Of a stretch of DNA of 64,000 nt, positions 53,136-64,000 are shown in pieces; the stretch's first letter is position 1, and every line of letters begins with the position of its first letter. The DNA is from Archilochus colubris (Eukaryota > Chordata > Aves > Apodiformes > Trochilidae): NCBI GenBank assembly GCA_023079485.1, contig CM041090.1:31770874-31834873 (forward strand). Direction: 5' to 3'. The notes beneath the pieces are model-generated. The model was given only the letters and a program-made list of their open reading frames with translations, had not been told where the DNA came from and did no database searches. The position numbers were made by a program, and so were the translations under genes.

Positions 53136-55024
53136 CCCTGTGAGGCTGGACCGACACCAAACTGCAGGGGCTGAGTGTCTGAGCTCCCCAGCACTGCAGT
53201 GATCCCTTTGTGAGGCAAGAGATACAGTCCCATGCTAGTGCTAACAAGGCTGTGCAAAAATTTGAAATTTTAATGCATTCTTTGGGATTTGGCTGCCAAG
53301 TGCAACTGATGGCTAATTGTGCCTGAGGTTTGTAACAGTGTTAACTTGTTATGGTACAAACATAGAATCCAGAAGGTTTGATCTGGTAGTTGATCCTCTC
53401 ATACAAAAGAAAAAAGTGTACAGGAAGCCAGGGAGGCAGAAGTTCCAGTATGAGAGTGGGGACAAGATGTCTGGAAATCTAGTTCTTGTTCAAGTTTCAC
53501 TGACCATAAGAAATTAGAATAAAATTCCTATCTCAGCCAAAGTATGGTATTGTAATACCTACCTACCTAACATGTACACAGGCTCCGGGCCAATCTTGAA
53601 GGAGTTGGAAGAGTATTATGTCATCCACTTTGCCATATATTTTAGTGATGCAGAGATCAAGTGAGCCTGGTAACAGTAGACTATAAGCCGTTCAGTTTCA
53701 TGTAACTCTGGCTCCTCTAACTTTCCCATGGTCGCTGCTAAAAGGTGTCAGCTCACTTGCCAGAAATGTGCTATTACTTAGTAGCTGAGTAATGGATTTT
53801 GTATTTACAAAACACCAGCTTCAGGCTCCTGCCAGTTCTACACTTGACTTGAAGCCTCTTGGCTCATACAAGCATAGAAGGTACTGGTGTAAACCAGATT
53901 AAAGAATTGTCTCAAGGTAGAGGAACTACTTCGTTTGACTTTTTAACTGGGGAAAACATCATTCCTTAAACACAGACACTTGGTGATAACTTACAAATGT
54001 TATAGTGCAGAAGGGACCCCCCAGAAAGATGAGATGAAAGAGAAAGCATTTGTGGGAGAAAGAAGCACTAAATAGATTGAATGACCCTATGGCCATGTTT
54101 AAGGTAGCTGAGGTGGGAAAAGAGTAAGTCTTCAATTATTAGTTGATACAGAACAGTCCGGGCTTTCTTTTTGCTGTGACATGTTCCCTTTGCTTTATAG
54201 AAAGAGAATCTGGGAAGCTGAAGAGCTTCATTGGTCTTGCTTGTACATTGCTCATTCCTTTGACTTTCTTTGTATAATGAAAACTGAGAGTATAACATTG
54301 AGAGCTTTGACTTCCCCAGGTCTATATATTACAAGTGTATAGCGTAAGACCACAGAAAGGAGTGAAAGTTCAGGTCTGTCTCAGCAATAGCTGTTCTGCA
54401 GAAAGTATGACAATCCTGCCTATCACCCAAAACTTCTCTGACTCACTGCTAGCTACTACACCATGGCAAATTGCCAACATCTGAGCTTTTGGTATTAAAA
54501 TTCAGATTTTTTAACATCGTTTTCCCTTTTTCTCTGCCCCTGAACATAGCTAAACAGTGTATATCTCGCTGGTTGTTTCAGAAGCTGTTAGTCACTTCTT
54601 CTCAATCTATCCAGCCTCTTTTGGAAATATAATGTAATTTTCCATTTTTATTGGAATGCTTAGGTTTGATCCTGGATCTCTTACACCTTTAGGTGAACAA
54701 GCTGTTGAATACTTACAGAAGTTCCGGTAAAAGTCTCTATAGCTTGTTCTGACAGAATGTTTTCTTCTTGACTCTCTTTTTCCTTTGCAAAATGTATTTC
54801 AGCATCGTCTCTGAGTTTCCTACTGGGTGACATCCTTTCACGGTCTAACGCCCAGTGGCTTGTTCCTGTCTTGTTTTCGTGTAATCTGCTTTCAGCAGCT
54901 CCAGATGTCTTGGCAGGAGGGCCGAAGCATCCTCAGTAACTGTATTTCTTGACCTCTTTTAGATAAGAATGAAGCGTTCTTCTGCTCCCTATGGACTCTT
55001 TTATGAATAAAGTGGTAGGGACAT

Positions 55025-55960
55025 GCAAAATCATAGAATCATAGAGTTGTTTAGGTTGAAAAGCACCTGTAAGATAATCAAGTCCAACTGTTAACCTAAC
55101 ACTGCCAAGACCACCACTAAACCATGTCCCTAAGCACCATATCTGCACATATTTAAATATCTTCAGGGATGGTGACTCAACCACTTCCTCGAGCAGCCTG
55201 CTCCGGTGCCTGACAGCCCTTTCAGTGAAGAATTCTTTCCTAATATCCAATCTAAACCTCCTCTGGAACAACTTGAGGCCATTTCTTGTCCTATCACTTG
55301 TAACTTGTGAGAAGAGGCTTGCCTCACTACAACCATCTTTCAGGTAGTTTTAGAGAGTGAAAAGGCTTCCCCTGAGCCTACTTTTCTCTACACTAAACAA
55401 CAGCAGTTCTCTCAACTGCTTCTTGTAATACTTCTTCTCTAGATCCTTCTCCAGCTTTGTTTTCTTTCTTTAGACATGCTCCAGGGCCTCAATATCCTTC
55501 TTCTAGTGAGGAGCCCAAATCTGAACACAGGATTCAAAGTGCAGCCTCACTCACCAGTGCTGAGTCACTTCCCTACTCCTTCTGGCCACATCGTTTCTGA
55601 TACAACAGCCAGGATGCTGTTGGGCTTCTTGGCCACGTGGGCACGCTGATAGCTCATATTCATCTGAGTGCTGATCAACATCCCCAGGTCCTTTTCCTCT
55701 GGGAAGCTTTCTAGATACTCTTCCCCGAGCCTGTAGCATTGCATGGGGTTGTTGGGATCCATCCAGCCAGTTTTTTACCCAGTGAAGAGTACACCCATCC
55801 AAGCCTTAAGCAGCCAGCTTCCCCAAGAAGATGCTGTGGAAAACTGGCAAAGGCTTTACTAAAGTGTAGGTAGCTAACATCCACAGCCTTTCCCTCATCC
55901 ACTATGCAGCTCACCTGGTCATTGAAGGAGATCAGGTTAGTCAACCAGTTCTGTTCTTTC
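55025..55960 (-). mobile_element. CR1 LINE, 3' part with reverse-transcriptase remnant and internal deletion
   Basis: The plus strand reads the reverse complement of a CR1. It begins with the terminal repeat (aatcatagaatcatagag), then the characteristic 3' region (accatgtccctaagcac, gggatggtgactcaaccac). It continues into a segment ending gcatggggttgttg near 55755. From there to about 55960 the minus strand encodes pieces of CR1 ORF2: LHWVKNWLDG, and DEGKAVDVSYLHFSKAF, which corresponds to reverse-transcriptase motif A with the catalytic Asp replaced by His. The part normally lying between these segments is missing. The element is 5' truncated, frameshifted and inactive. It is about 930 bases, the largest repeat in the window. 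Confidence 0.93.
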
Positions 55961-56280
55961 TGCCTTGCTATGTTCAAGTGCAACAGGAAAGGCAATTCAT
56001 GCACTGCTAGAAATATGGACACACTCAGATGTATGGACAGCAGAGTGGAAGGGTATGGGCCCAGCCCTGTCCTCTGCCTGCACCACTGGCCAACATCTGG
56101 AAGAGCTCCATGGGAACCAAGCAACGAAGCTCCACAATTCATTTTTCATAGGATGTGTTTTAAAGGCACATATTGACATTTTAAGACAAATTCATGCCCT
56201 GGTGAAGTTAATGTTGAACAACGAATGAGAATTTGGGTATGAGCTTCTTCTCTGATTTCTTGTGAGTTCCTTGAACATAA

Positions 56281-56340
56281 GATGGATTTGATGATCTCAG
56301 AGGTCTTTTCCAGCCTCCATAGTTCTGTGCTTCTGTGAAC
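56281..56340 (+). mobile_element. CR1 LINE 3' tail fragment
   Basis: A short plus-strand match to the CR1 3' terminus contains gatgatctcagaggtctttt, then ccagcctccat, and a degenerate terminal repeat (gttctgtgcttctgtg). It points opposite to the larger CR1 at 55025-55960. The roughly 320 bases between the two are not recognised as CR1 and may be older flanking sequence. Confidence 0.8.
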
Positions 56341-56730
56341 ATATGTGTCAAACCCGTGGTCAAAGTTAGCTCTTAACACTTGTATGTCATGATATGAGAA
56401 GAGCTTTCTGATTTTAAGTAGATTATCTGATTGCAGATTATGTATTTATACCCTAGTAGAGCCATGAGTGGCTGCTTTCTGACTCCTGAAGACTAATCCA
56501 TGTAGATTATCATCTCTATCACCTCATATATGTTAGTACTGAGTTAGCAAAAACCCCATGTTAGAATGCTCTGGTATTTGGACCCTCTTATTTGTTTTTC
56601 TTTCTCAATGTATTTCAGAAAAATTTTAATCAAACCATTTGTCTTGGACAATTAAACTGAGATAAATCTACAGACATGTGAAGCTGAGGGAGAAAAAGGA
56701 AAACTTTAATGTTGTGATACATTATCACAA

Positions 56731-56776
56731 CTCTATACATTTCTCTATACACTTCTATACACAGCTCTATACATTT
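56731..56776. repeat. Imperfect short tandem repeat (ctatacat-like)
   Basis: The motif ctctatacatttctctatac recurs with variations (ctatacac, ctatacat), giving four ctataca units in 46 bases. It is a simple low-complexity expansion. Confidence 0.85.
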
Positions 56777-59700
56777 CTGGTTGATAAGATAGGTCAAAAA
56801 GAATTAGTCCATTGAGTATCATTAGTAAGTATTGGAATAGCTCACTAAAAAAAAAATATATAGAATTTTACATAACTTGTAGAAAATTGTATGACCATTT
56901 CAGCCTTTCCTAAATACTTCATTAGGTATTAAGGAAAATAATAATTTAAAAAAAATAAACCAAAGGGTTTTATATCCTGGTGTGAAAAGGTTTTTTTCAG
57001 GCAAATCTTTCTCTCTGATTAGCTCTTATGATCAGGGCAAAAGTATTAATAGATTTTTGTATCTTCACCTAACTGATGTTCAATCTCAGGTTCTTTCCAC
57101 ATCTGCACTTTGTTAGAGGACAGTAATTTGCTGGAGGAATTCTTGGCAAGCTGGTGTCAGTCTGATCACAATTAACAATATGTTCTATTTCCATTTCCCT
57201 CCTTCAAATGAGGTTGAATGATGGCAGTACAAGTCAGAAAAAGGATTTAAAATAAGCTGAAGGCTGTCTAGATTTCTGTGAATACAAGGTTCATTATTCT
57301 ATGATAGGCAGCAATTTTTGGTTTATATCCCGTTTTTCTGTTCATTTGGACCTGAGAAGGTAAATGAGTAATAAAACTAAAGCAGGAAAGGTAGAGGCAA
57401 AGAAAATGCAGCTATCTGGATTTATTGAACCCACTTGACATTGTTGAAATTATTTTTACTTATTTTATAGCCACTCATTCTGTTCAGATCTGCTTGTGTA
57501 TGTCAGACAACACATATATGAATAAAGAAACAAACCTTTTTTATGTGTTAATGGAAATATTGTACTCTAAAATTAGTGCATCTATTGTGGCACAAAATAA
57601 TAGATACTGAACAACTTGTTCTCTTCTCTGTGAGATAAATTTGAATACAAAAAGCAATATAATAGCTTTTAGATAAAATGGGCAGTCCCACTAATTCAGG
57701 AGGTGGAAACACAAGGGTAGCCCCGCTAAAAACAAATAAGGGGCAGGCAGGTAAACCACCACAAGAACTGGGGTTAAGACACACAGACCAGAAATACTGG
57801 GATATGCTCCCGGCATCACAAGGGGCCACCAGATCATGACTCTGATGGTAACAATGGGCCAAAAGTCTGCTTTCTGTGAAAGCTTTCACCTTCGGATTAT
57901 CTGGTGTAAGTGTGGACTGATCCCAAGGGAATGAAGCTCACTTCCAGCATCTCCTCCCTCTAGCATTTGTTGAAGGTTGTTTGAAATTCTTGAGAGATAC
58001 CACTAGAATTTGGGAAGACTGCAGAAAGTGGTGCCTGACATGCAGCTCCTGAGAAGGCTCTCAGAAGCCTACAGGGTGTGCTGCACCAGAAGAACTGTGA
58101 CAGGAAAAGGTCTGAGGAAAACCTCTTCAGGGAACCTGGACTGACACAGAAAGGTTAAATGATGAGAGACAAGATACAGAGGCAGAAAAAGGCCACCTAT
58201 TACTTTCTCCAACAATTTCCTAGGTATTTGTTTTTCCTTGCACATCACAGCTGAGATGTTTGCTGTCTAGGGCACCTGTAGCCTCCCCTGCCCTCTGCAA
58301 GGTGAGAAAGGAGCAGTGAGTGAGCTCCTTCCCTCACTCCATCCCTCCTAAAGCAGAGACCTCTGTCCTTGTAGAGCTTGACACAACCTGTAAAATCTAA
58401 ACACAGTCCCCTGCTGAAAAATCTTAGGCTGAACCCTCCGGTCATAGGACTGCTGTTTTAAAACCAACAGTAATTCATACCAGGGAAGCTTCTGGCTAAT
58501 GATATTTCATGCTGTCTTTAAAATAAGGACTATGTTATGGCTTTAGGTTTTGTTACTCACCCTATTTATTTAGTGTGACTACAAGAACTCAGAAAAATCT
58601 GAGGTAGTTATTAAGATTTCAGATTATTTTAAGATTTTTTTAGCTTATTTTTAAAGTATCTGTATATGGAACAATAACTGCAATCAGGCATCACTGGTCT
58701 GAAAAAAGCTGTAACTGAAATTGAATTTGGGTGCTTAAGGTTAGAGATGTGCAGAACCTTGAGCAAAATCTGTGCTTTTGGTACTGAAGTGTTGATGGCA
58801 GATAGAAAATACATTTTCTTGTGGAAAATGTCAGACACAAGGGTTTTTATTAAACAATGTTCTTTGATGAACTTTCCCACCCTGCTTTTTTCATTCTTCA
58901 TGGAAGCTATGTTTGTGTCGTGGTCAGTGAGGAAACCTCTGCATTTAATACAATAGACCATATTGCTGTTTCTCTGCTGTGGCTCTGTAGGACTTAGGGT
59001 GTATGAAAATGCAAAATGAGCTAAATGAGACACTTTCAGATGTGCACTGTAGTGAACAGGCTACAAACACAGTCTTTGAGCCTAACTAGAACTGGGGTGC
59101 TGGCCAGTGAATGAGTAGATTGTTGCTATTAAAAATTGAATACAGCATGGTATGTTTACCCATTTTTCAAACACAGGAGTAGTTCGTAATCACTAAGGGG
59201 CAAATTATGGCTGATTCTGTATGATAGTATTGCAGAGTATACTTCATTCTTTTATTTTACAAACCACATAAAATGTCACTGGCAGTATTTGCAGAATGCA
59301 AGAGGTGTGCTTAATTTTTCAGATCTGCACCACCTTGGTGGACATAAGGCTTTGAAACTGCAGAACTAATGCAAGGAAGGCATATATTAGGACCCCAAAT
59401 TATGAGCACCTTCTGACCCATTATTTTACAAGAATGAGGTACAGCAATAGATGTGTAAAAGACACTCAATAGTGAAATATTTGGGTACTGCTGCCAGTGT
59501 TACAGGTAAATGGTTTATTGCCCTAATCTCCCTTTCCCTTATGTTCAAGACAAAGATCATGCTTAAAGATAAATCAGATCTGCCTTTTCACAGTCTGTTG
59601 TGTGAATAGCCTGTAGACTATTTAATCTCCCTCTGCTAGATTATCTGACATCCAGTGCTGTTTGGCTGCTGCACCTTAACCCTTTTCCTCTTCATTCAGC

Positions 59701-59874
59701 TTCTCACCTAATCAAATCTCACAGTTAATCTAAACAGAAAATAAGGCACAAGAAAAATTATTAAGAAAGATTTCACAAATTTTATGGTCATATAAGACTG
59801 AAATAAGTACTTTGGACCACAGAGATATGCTCCCTGCTATCATGTTCTATAATCCATTTATCTGTTCAATTGTG

Positions 59875-60030
59875 ATAGAACAAGAGGGAATGGCCACAAG
59901 TTGTGCCAGAGGAGGTTTAGATTGGATGCTGGGAAGAATTTCTTCATTGTAAGAGTTTTCAGTCATTGTATCAGGCTGCCCAGGGATGGGTGGAGTCACC
60001 ATACCTGGAGGTATGTAAGAGTTGCATATC
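59875..60030 (+). mobile_element. CR1 LINE 3' region fragment
   Basis: This plus-strand CR1 stretch includes ggaatggccacaagttg, the segment gaggtttagattggatgctg, and gaagaatttcttcattg. It continues with aggctgcccagggatgg and the gtggagtcacc-like motif. It stops before the terminal repeat, so it is truncated at both ends. It covers a different part of the CR1 3' region from the copy at 61803-61966, with a small overlap in content, so the two are separate insertions or a strongly rearranged copy. Confidence 0.88.
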
Positions 60031-61802
60031 AATTGACTCTCTGAAGAGGTTACACAGAAGTACAACTGAAGGGAATGAAAGTATTGGTTACTGTAAGATC
60101 TTTTTTTGGAAGAGATTGAAGCTTCTAGCTTTCCAAGTTAGTGCTTGAATTTCTTATAAACTGAAATTCATATGAAAAACCTATGATGAGGAAAGGATAA
60201 GAAGGCACAGGAAGGGACAGGCTGATTACACTATACTGGAAGACCTATTGATCGGGCAGTACATCCAGTTCAGCATGTTTAACCATCTTCCAATTTACAC
60301 GGCCTGACTGATAGCCCTGAGTTGGTTCTTGCCTGCAAATGTGAGTAATGGAATAAAAGCAAAGGGCTCTGAGGGATTCTTGATCTTGAAGAAACATCAC
60401 ATACTACAAGCAATAATCTGTTCTAGGCAGGTGTGTAGAGCTTGGTAGAGTTTTTATTATTTTATTTTGCAGCATCAGGTATTGAAAAGCTGTGCTTGGA
60501 ACCACACCATTCATATCCCTGTTGTAAAACATGACTATTATCTATCTATTAGTATAATGGTAATTACTTAGCAGCACTAGCAGAGGTGATTGGAAAAGAT
60601 GTTTATGTTAATATGAAGAATGCCACTGTTTGGTTCCAAGAAAAAGCAATTTTATACAAGTGCACACCATATGTCAATTAATTCTCTCCCTAGCTCTGAA
60701 CTGTAGCTAATCTATGTATTTGCAGCATACCTATTAATGCAACAGTTAGACACTTTCAAAGTTGGTACTGAGAAGTGTTTGATGTTTATTTAACTAATTG
60801 GAGAAAATACAGACTATCCACTTTCATAAGAGAAAGAGTAAAAAATTAATCAAAGAGTAACAACATTATTCTGAAGTATTAGATCAACCAACTTAAAATG
60901 GAATTTCACACTAAGATTAATTATGCTCTGTGCTTCCTGTTGAGTAATTACTTTCAGTAAAAATCATCCTACACAATTCAGTAAAAGTTGCCATTTCAAC
61001 AAGTATTTAGTGGTGTGTAATGTGTTGAGATGTGCACAGAGGATGTGTTTTATACAAGATATTTCCACAAATCTGTTTCTTTTAGTCTCTGAGAAAGGAC
61101 TTCCTGTTCACAGCCAATGTGGGGCCTGGCTCTTTGTGAACAGTGTTAAAATGTGCCTAGCAGCAGTGCTTTTCTGGAAGCTAGAAAATCACTTTCCCCA
61201 AGGCAGTGGCTCTCAAATGGAGGTTTTTTTCCAGCTCACATGTAAGAGGAGGGAGAGTTGGAGACTATGTTTAGGAATCTGGAAGCATGCTGGAAGCAGA
61301 CTGGGAGAGATGGTGGTGTGAGGAATGGGACAGGAGGGTTATCGTGCAGCACCGTGGTGAGCAGGACCTAGGGTAACTTTTGACATTCAGAAGATTATTG
61401 GGCATTTACTGTAATGACCATTTCCCATCCTCAGTTGGAATGGAGGAAGAGAGAGTAGGGTGTTCTCCAAACTGACTGGGACATCCTCCTCTCTGAAGCT
61501 CCAACTTTGTTCCTGTCATGTGTTCTCTACGCTAGGCTTGGCTATTTTCTCCAAAGCCCATCAGTCAGATCTAGTCCCCAGATGAGAAAGCAGCCCTCAG
61601 ATTGGGTCAGATAATACATCCCATTATCCAGGAGAAATGCTGACCCACATACTCCATGTAGTTCACTTAAACACCTTCTTTCCCACAATTGCATTTGCAG
61701 GGGTACTTTGTTGACAGGCATCAGATCAAGAAGAGATTCATAAAGATTTTTCTAAATATTCCCAAACTTATCACCCTTTAATTAGCTAGCATAAGATGGA
61801 TA

Positions 61803-61966
61803 AAGCACTGGAATGGACTACCTAGGGAAGTGTTTGCTTCATCTTCCCTGAAGGTATTTAAAAGATGTGTAGATGGGGCACTTTGGGACATTGTTTAGTG
61901 GTGGTCACAGTGTTAATTTTACATCTCAAAGTTAAAGGTCTCTTCCAACACCAATGATTCCATGAA
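61803..61966 (+). mobile_element. CR1 LINE 3' end fragment
   Basis: This plus-strand CR1 3' end reads gaaggtatttaaaagatgtg, tagatggggcactttggga, and acattgtttagtgg. It ends with aaaggtctcttccaacacc and aatgattccatg, a decayed terminal repeat. It is diverged from the avian consensus by several small changes. It lies immediately before the unrecognised open frame at 61973-62335. Confidence 0.9.
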
Positions 61967-61972
61967 AATAAT

Positions 61973-62335
61973 ATGTACATGCATTTTCTCTCCTGCCTTC
62001 AGTTTCCTGCAATCCTGGATAAGATTTTTCAGATCCCTCCGGGACCTTTCCTCCCCTTCATTCAATTCATCCCAATTATGAACTCTCTCTTGTGGCCAGA
62101 TGGGATCTTTGTTGAGACCGCCTGCTACAAGATGGTGCTGCCCAAAGTATTAATCTCCTATTCCCATTGCGTTTTTGCTTTCACTCCGCTCTGGGCAGGG
62201 GTTTTGGCCAGCAAACCAATGGCCAAAAAGTGGTCTGCTCTTCCTGAAAATCTGGCCAGAGTTATAGCTCTTCATCATTCCAGTGAAGAGGGGGAACTTT
62301 ATCAGATGAAACACCACACTATATTTCATGCATGA
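61973..62335 (+). other. Unrecognised 120-codon open frame with acceptor-like upstream tract
   Basis: The frame starts a few bases after a CR1 3' tail and runs to a TGA at 62335. Inside it, near 62001, a strong acceptor-like tract (tttctctcctgccttcag) precedes codons for FPAILDKIFQIPP. The peptide contains many aromatic residues, including three Trp (in SLLWPDGIF, FTPLWAG and KKWSALP). I do not recognise a family. No good donor follows; gtatta after the Lys codon near 62147 is poor. It may be a non-coding exon, a remnant of a retroposed sequence, or chance. Confidence 0.12.
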
Positions 62336-62804
62336 GCATAAAGCTACAGAGAAATCTAACACTGGTAGGTACAGACATGAAATTTGTCACTGAACCAAGA
62401 GCAGCTACAAGCACAAATATGATGTCTGTATCTACATGTGAGGAGTATGCATGTCCATGCATGCCTAAATCTGCCCACAACTTAAAAAAAAAAATAGGGA
62501 ACTTGCCAGAGTAATTTTCTGGATAGAAACACTCTGTCTCTTTTTGGCAAGTGCTTTTCTTTAAATGAAATACATTGGCAAAAACACCTAATTATAACTA
62601 AATTCAGCTTGATGTTTGTCAGAAATTACTCCACTGGGTGGCATGTTTCAGAGGGAGCAAAAAGTGAATACTTATGTCCATAAATTAAGCCATGTAAGAC
62701 TACTAAAATGAAATACATGAACAGTGGATACAGATGTTGTTCTTTAAACTCCAGTTTCACCCAATGCTAACTGCAGTACATAAATGACCTGGAGTGGGGT
62801 TATA

Positions 62805-62985
62805 TAGAATTATAGAATCAGCTGAGCTGGAAGGTGCTTCTGAAGATCATGTGACCCAAGTTCTTGTTAAAATGAGACTGAGTCAGATCAGGATGCTTAG
62901 GACCTTGTAAAGTCAAATTTTGAATATCTTGAAAGATAAGGATTTCAAGACCTCTCTAAGCAGTCTATATCACCCTCACTTTCCC
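62805..62985 (-). mobile_element. CR1 LINE 3' end fragment, diverged
   Basis: The plus strand carries the reverse complement of a CR1 3' end. It starts with tagaattatagaatcagct, then ggaaggtgcttctgaagatc. Further on, gagtcagatcaggatgctta and gaatatcttgaaagataagg follow the CR1 order, and the match fades through the segment aagacctctctaagcagtc. It is more diverged than the copy at 55025-55960, so it is probably older. Confidence 0.8.
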
Positions 62986-63107
62986 CTATGGTCTAGTCCC
63001 AGGCTGATGTCAAAAGCAGAATTAAACCTGAAGAAATATTCTATTTAAAGAAAAACAAATCCAAAGCAAAACAGTGGTCCCACAAATTTTTCCAACTATT
63101 AGTTGGA

Positions 63108-63130
63108 ACTAAACTAGTTACTAGTTTAGT
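63108..63130. repeat. Perfect inverted repeat, 11-bp arms, 1-base centre
   Basis: The arms actaaactagt (63108-63118) and actagtttagt (63120-63130) are exact reverse complements around a single T. The 9-base direct repeat aactattag lies on both sides (63094-63102 and 63131-63139). Confidence 0.95.
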
Positions 63131-64000
63131 AACTATTAGGAATATTACCAGTGAAAAATGATGAAAGGAGGAGACATTTTGATAGTAAAGCACTGAAAGT
63201 GTTAGAGAATTTGAGACTTTCAGGTCTGATTTACAATTTCTAGTGGAAAGTTTTGTCAGATCATTTCTTACTTAGCCTTGAGAGTAGACATGTCAAGCCT
63301 ATGGCTAATTAAGCAGCTTTGACCTTCTAGAACAATTTATCCAGTCTTTAGCTTGTTTTTTGCTTTCTCTGACATTCTGGATATTTTCTACCAGGGTTTC
63401 TGCTCCTTTTCTCTACTGAGGGAAGGGTGGCAACCTTTTCTATCAATGAATGCCTGTGCAGGTGGTGTCTCCATTGTGTCACAGAAGTAGTGGCTGGGAT
63501 GCAACTATGCAGACATTGATGGGAGCACTATTGGAATGGGATAAGAAAAAAAAATAATCCCTATAGGCTTGTCTTTTCAGCATGCTAAAAGAGTCTGGCT
63601 GCTGTGTAGTGAAAGGTTGGGTATTCCTCTTACAAATAAATATACTGAATTAAGGAGGAGGTATATCTGTAGCATGCAGTAGATGATCCACTTTTGCTCT
63701 TGTGCTTTAGTATCAAAATTGGTGTGACTACAGAAACGGTCAGTATTTTTCCCAGCCCTGTGCCTTTTAGCCAGCCCTTCTCAGTGCATCTGCAGCATAT
63801 ATTAATTCTCATTCCAATCTTTCCTTCGATGTGCTTCTAATTGGTTGCATGACACTTTCTCTGCTAGAGCTAAATGTCACAAGCAGACAAGGTGCTCACT
63901 TGTGAGGAAAAGCAATCTGCAAATAACTTTCTTCAATCCCACATGGATTATTATTTTTTAATTTTTTTCTGTTTCCTTCTCTCAGTTGGAAAGATAAGGC

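Larger units (their letters stand above)
30630..64000 (-). other. BEGAIN: Upstream BEGAIN intron and/or 5' region
   Basis: This stretch lies upstream of the coiled-coil exon in gene orientation. The expected preceding exon would end Met-Glu-Lys-Leu-Ser with the serine split AG|T. I checked the occurrences of its reverse-complement pattern (YTTYTCCAT) by eye from 30630 to 64000 and saw none that fit. The intron may therefore exceed 33 kb, or the bird start exon differs. In mammals the region 5' of BEGAIN faces DLK1, but no DLK1-like cysteine-rich EGF exon is visible. The contents I can name are a possible alternative first exon (31746-31789) and CR1 pieces at 55025-55960, 56281-56340, 59875-60030, 61803-61966 and 62805-62985. 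The stretches 32000-53100 and 53140-55020 hold no feature I can support. Confidence 0.55.

Noticed and set aside
55711..56142. 143-codon minus-strand frame as a host gene
   Set aside because: Its central part is decayed CR1 reverse-transcriptase code; it is a LINE remnant, not a host gene.
57690..58200. GC-richer stretch considered as a solo LTR
   Set aside because: No terminal TG...CA pair with a target-site duplication and no polyadenylation signal arrangement could be identified by eye.

Overview
The window looks like a piece of a bird genome. Several fragments of CR1 LINEs are recognisable, including the typical avian CR1 3'-end sequence and its short terminal repeat. The sequence is AT-rich and intron-like, with no operons, no dense coding and no CpG-rich promoter block. 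The CR1 subtype near 55 kb suggests a neoavian bird, but that is inference.

Only one protein-coding gene can be supported. It lies on the minus strand and I identify it as BEGAIN (brain-enriched guanylate kinase-associated protein), a postsynaptic density scaffold protein. Two consecutive coding exons are visible: 30468-30629 (54 codon equivalents) and 24328-24394 (67 bases). They join in frame through a phase-2 intron of 6073 bases and give 76 residues of the N-terminal coiled coil. Both exons have proper splice sites. The preceding short exon (expected to carry Met-Glu-Lys-Leu-Ser) and the following exon (expected to begin Gly-Gln-His-Tyr) were searched for by eye and not found. The window therefore appears to hold one complete intron and large parts of two flanking introns or gene-flanking regions.

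Layout. 1-24327: downstream intron sequence with old CR1 and other ancient repeat remnants (about 0.4-0.5, 1.4-2.0 and 6.3-6.5 kb), a 50-base T run at 6.6 kb, small hairpins, and a perfect 49-bp tandem duplication only about 300 bp beyond the second exon. 24395-30467: the complete intron, with a 20-bp tandem repeat, poly-T stretches and one CR1 tail. 30630-64000: upstream intron or 5' region. It holds a speculative alternative first exon about 1.1 kb upstream of the coiled-coil exon, and a cluster of five CR1 pieces between 55 and 63 kb. One of those keeps a decayed reverse-transcriptase segment joined to its 3' region by an internal deletion.

No rRNA, tRNA, CRISPR, complete transposon or complete endogenous retrovirus was recognised. 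Most open frames of 60-140 codons in this sequence look like chance. Two that could be more are recorded with low confidence.
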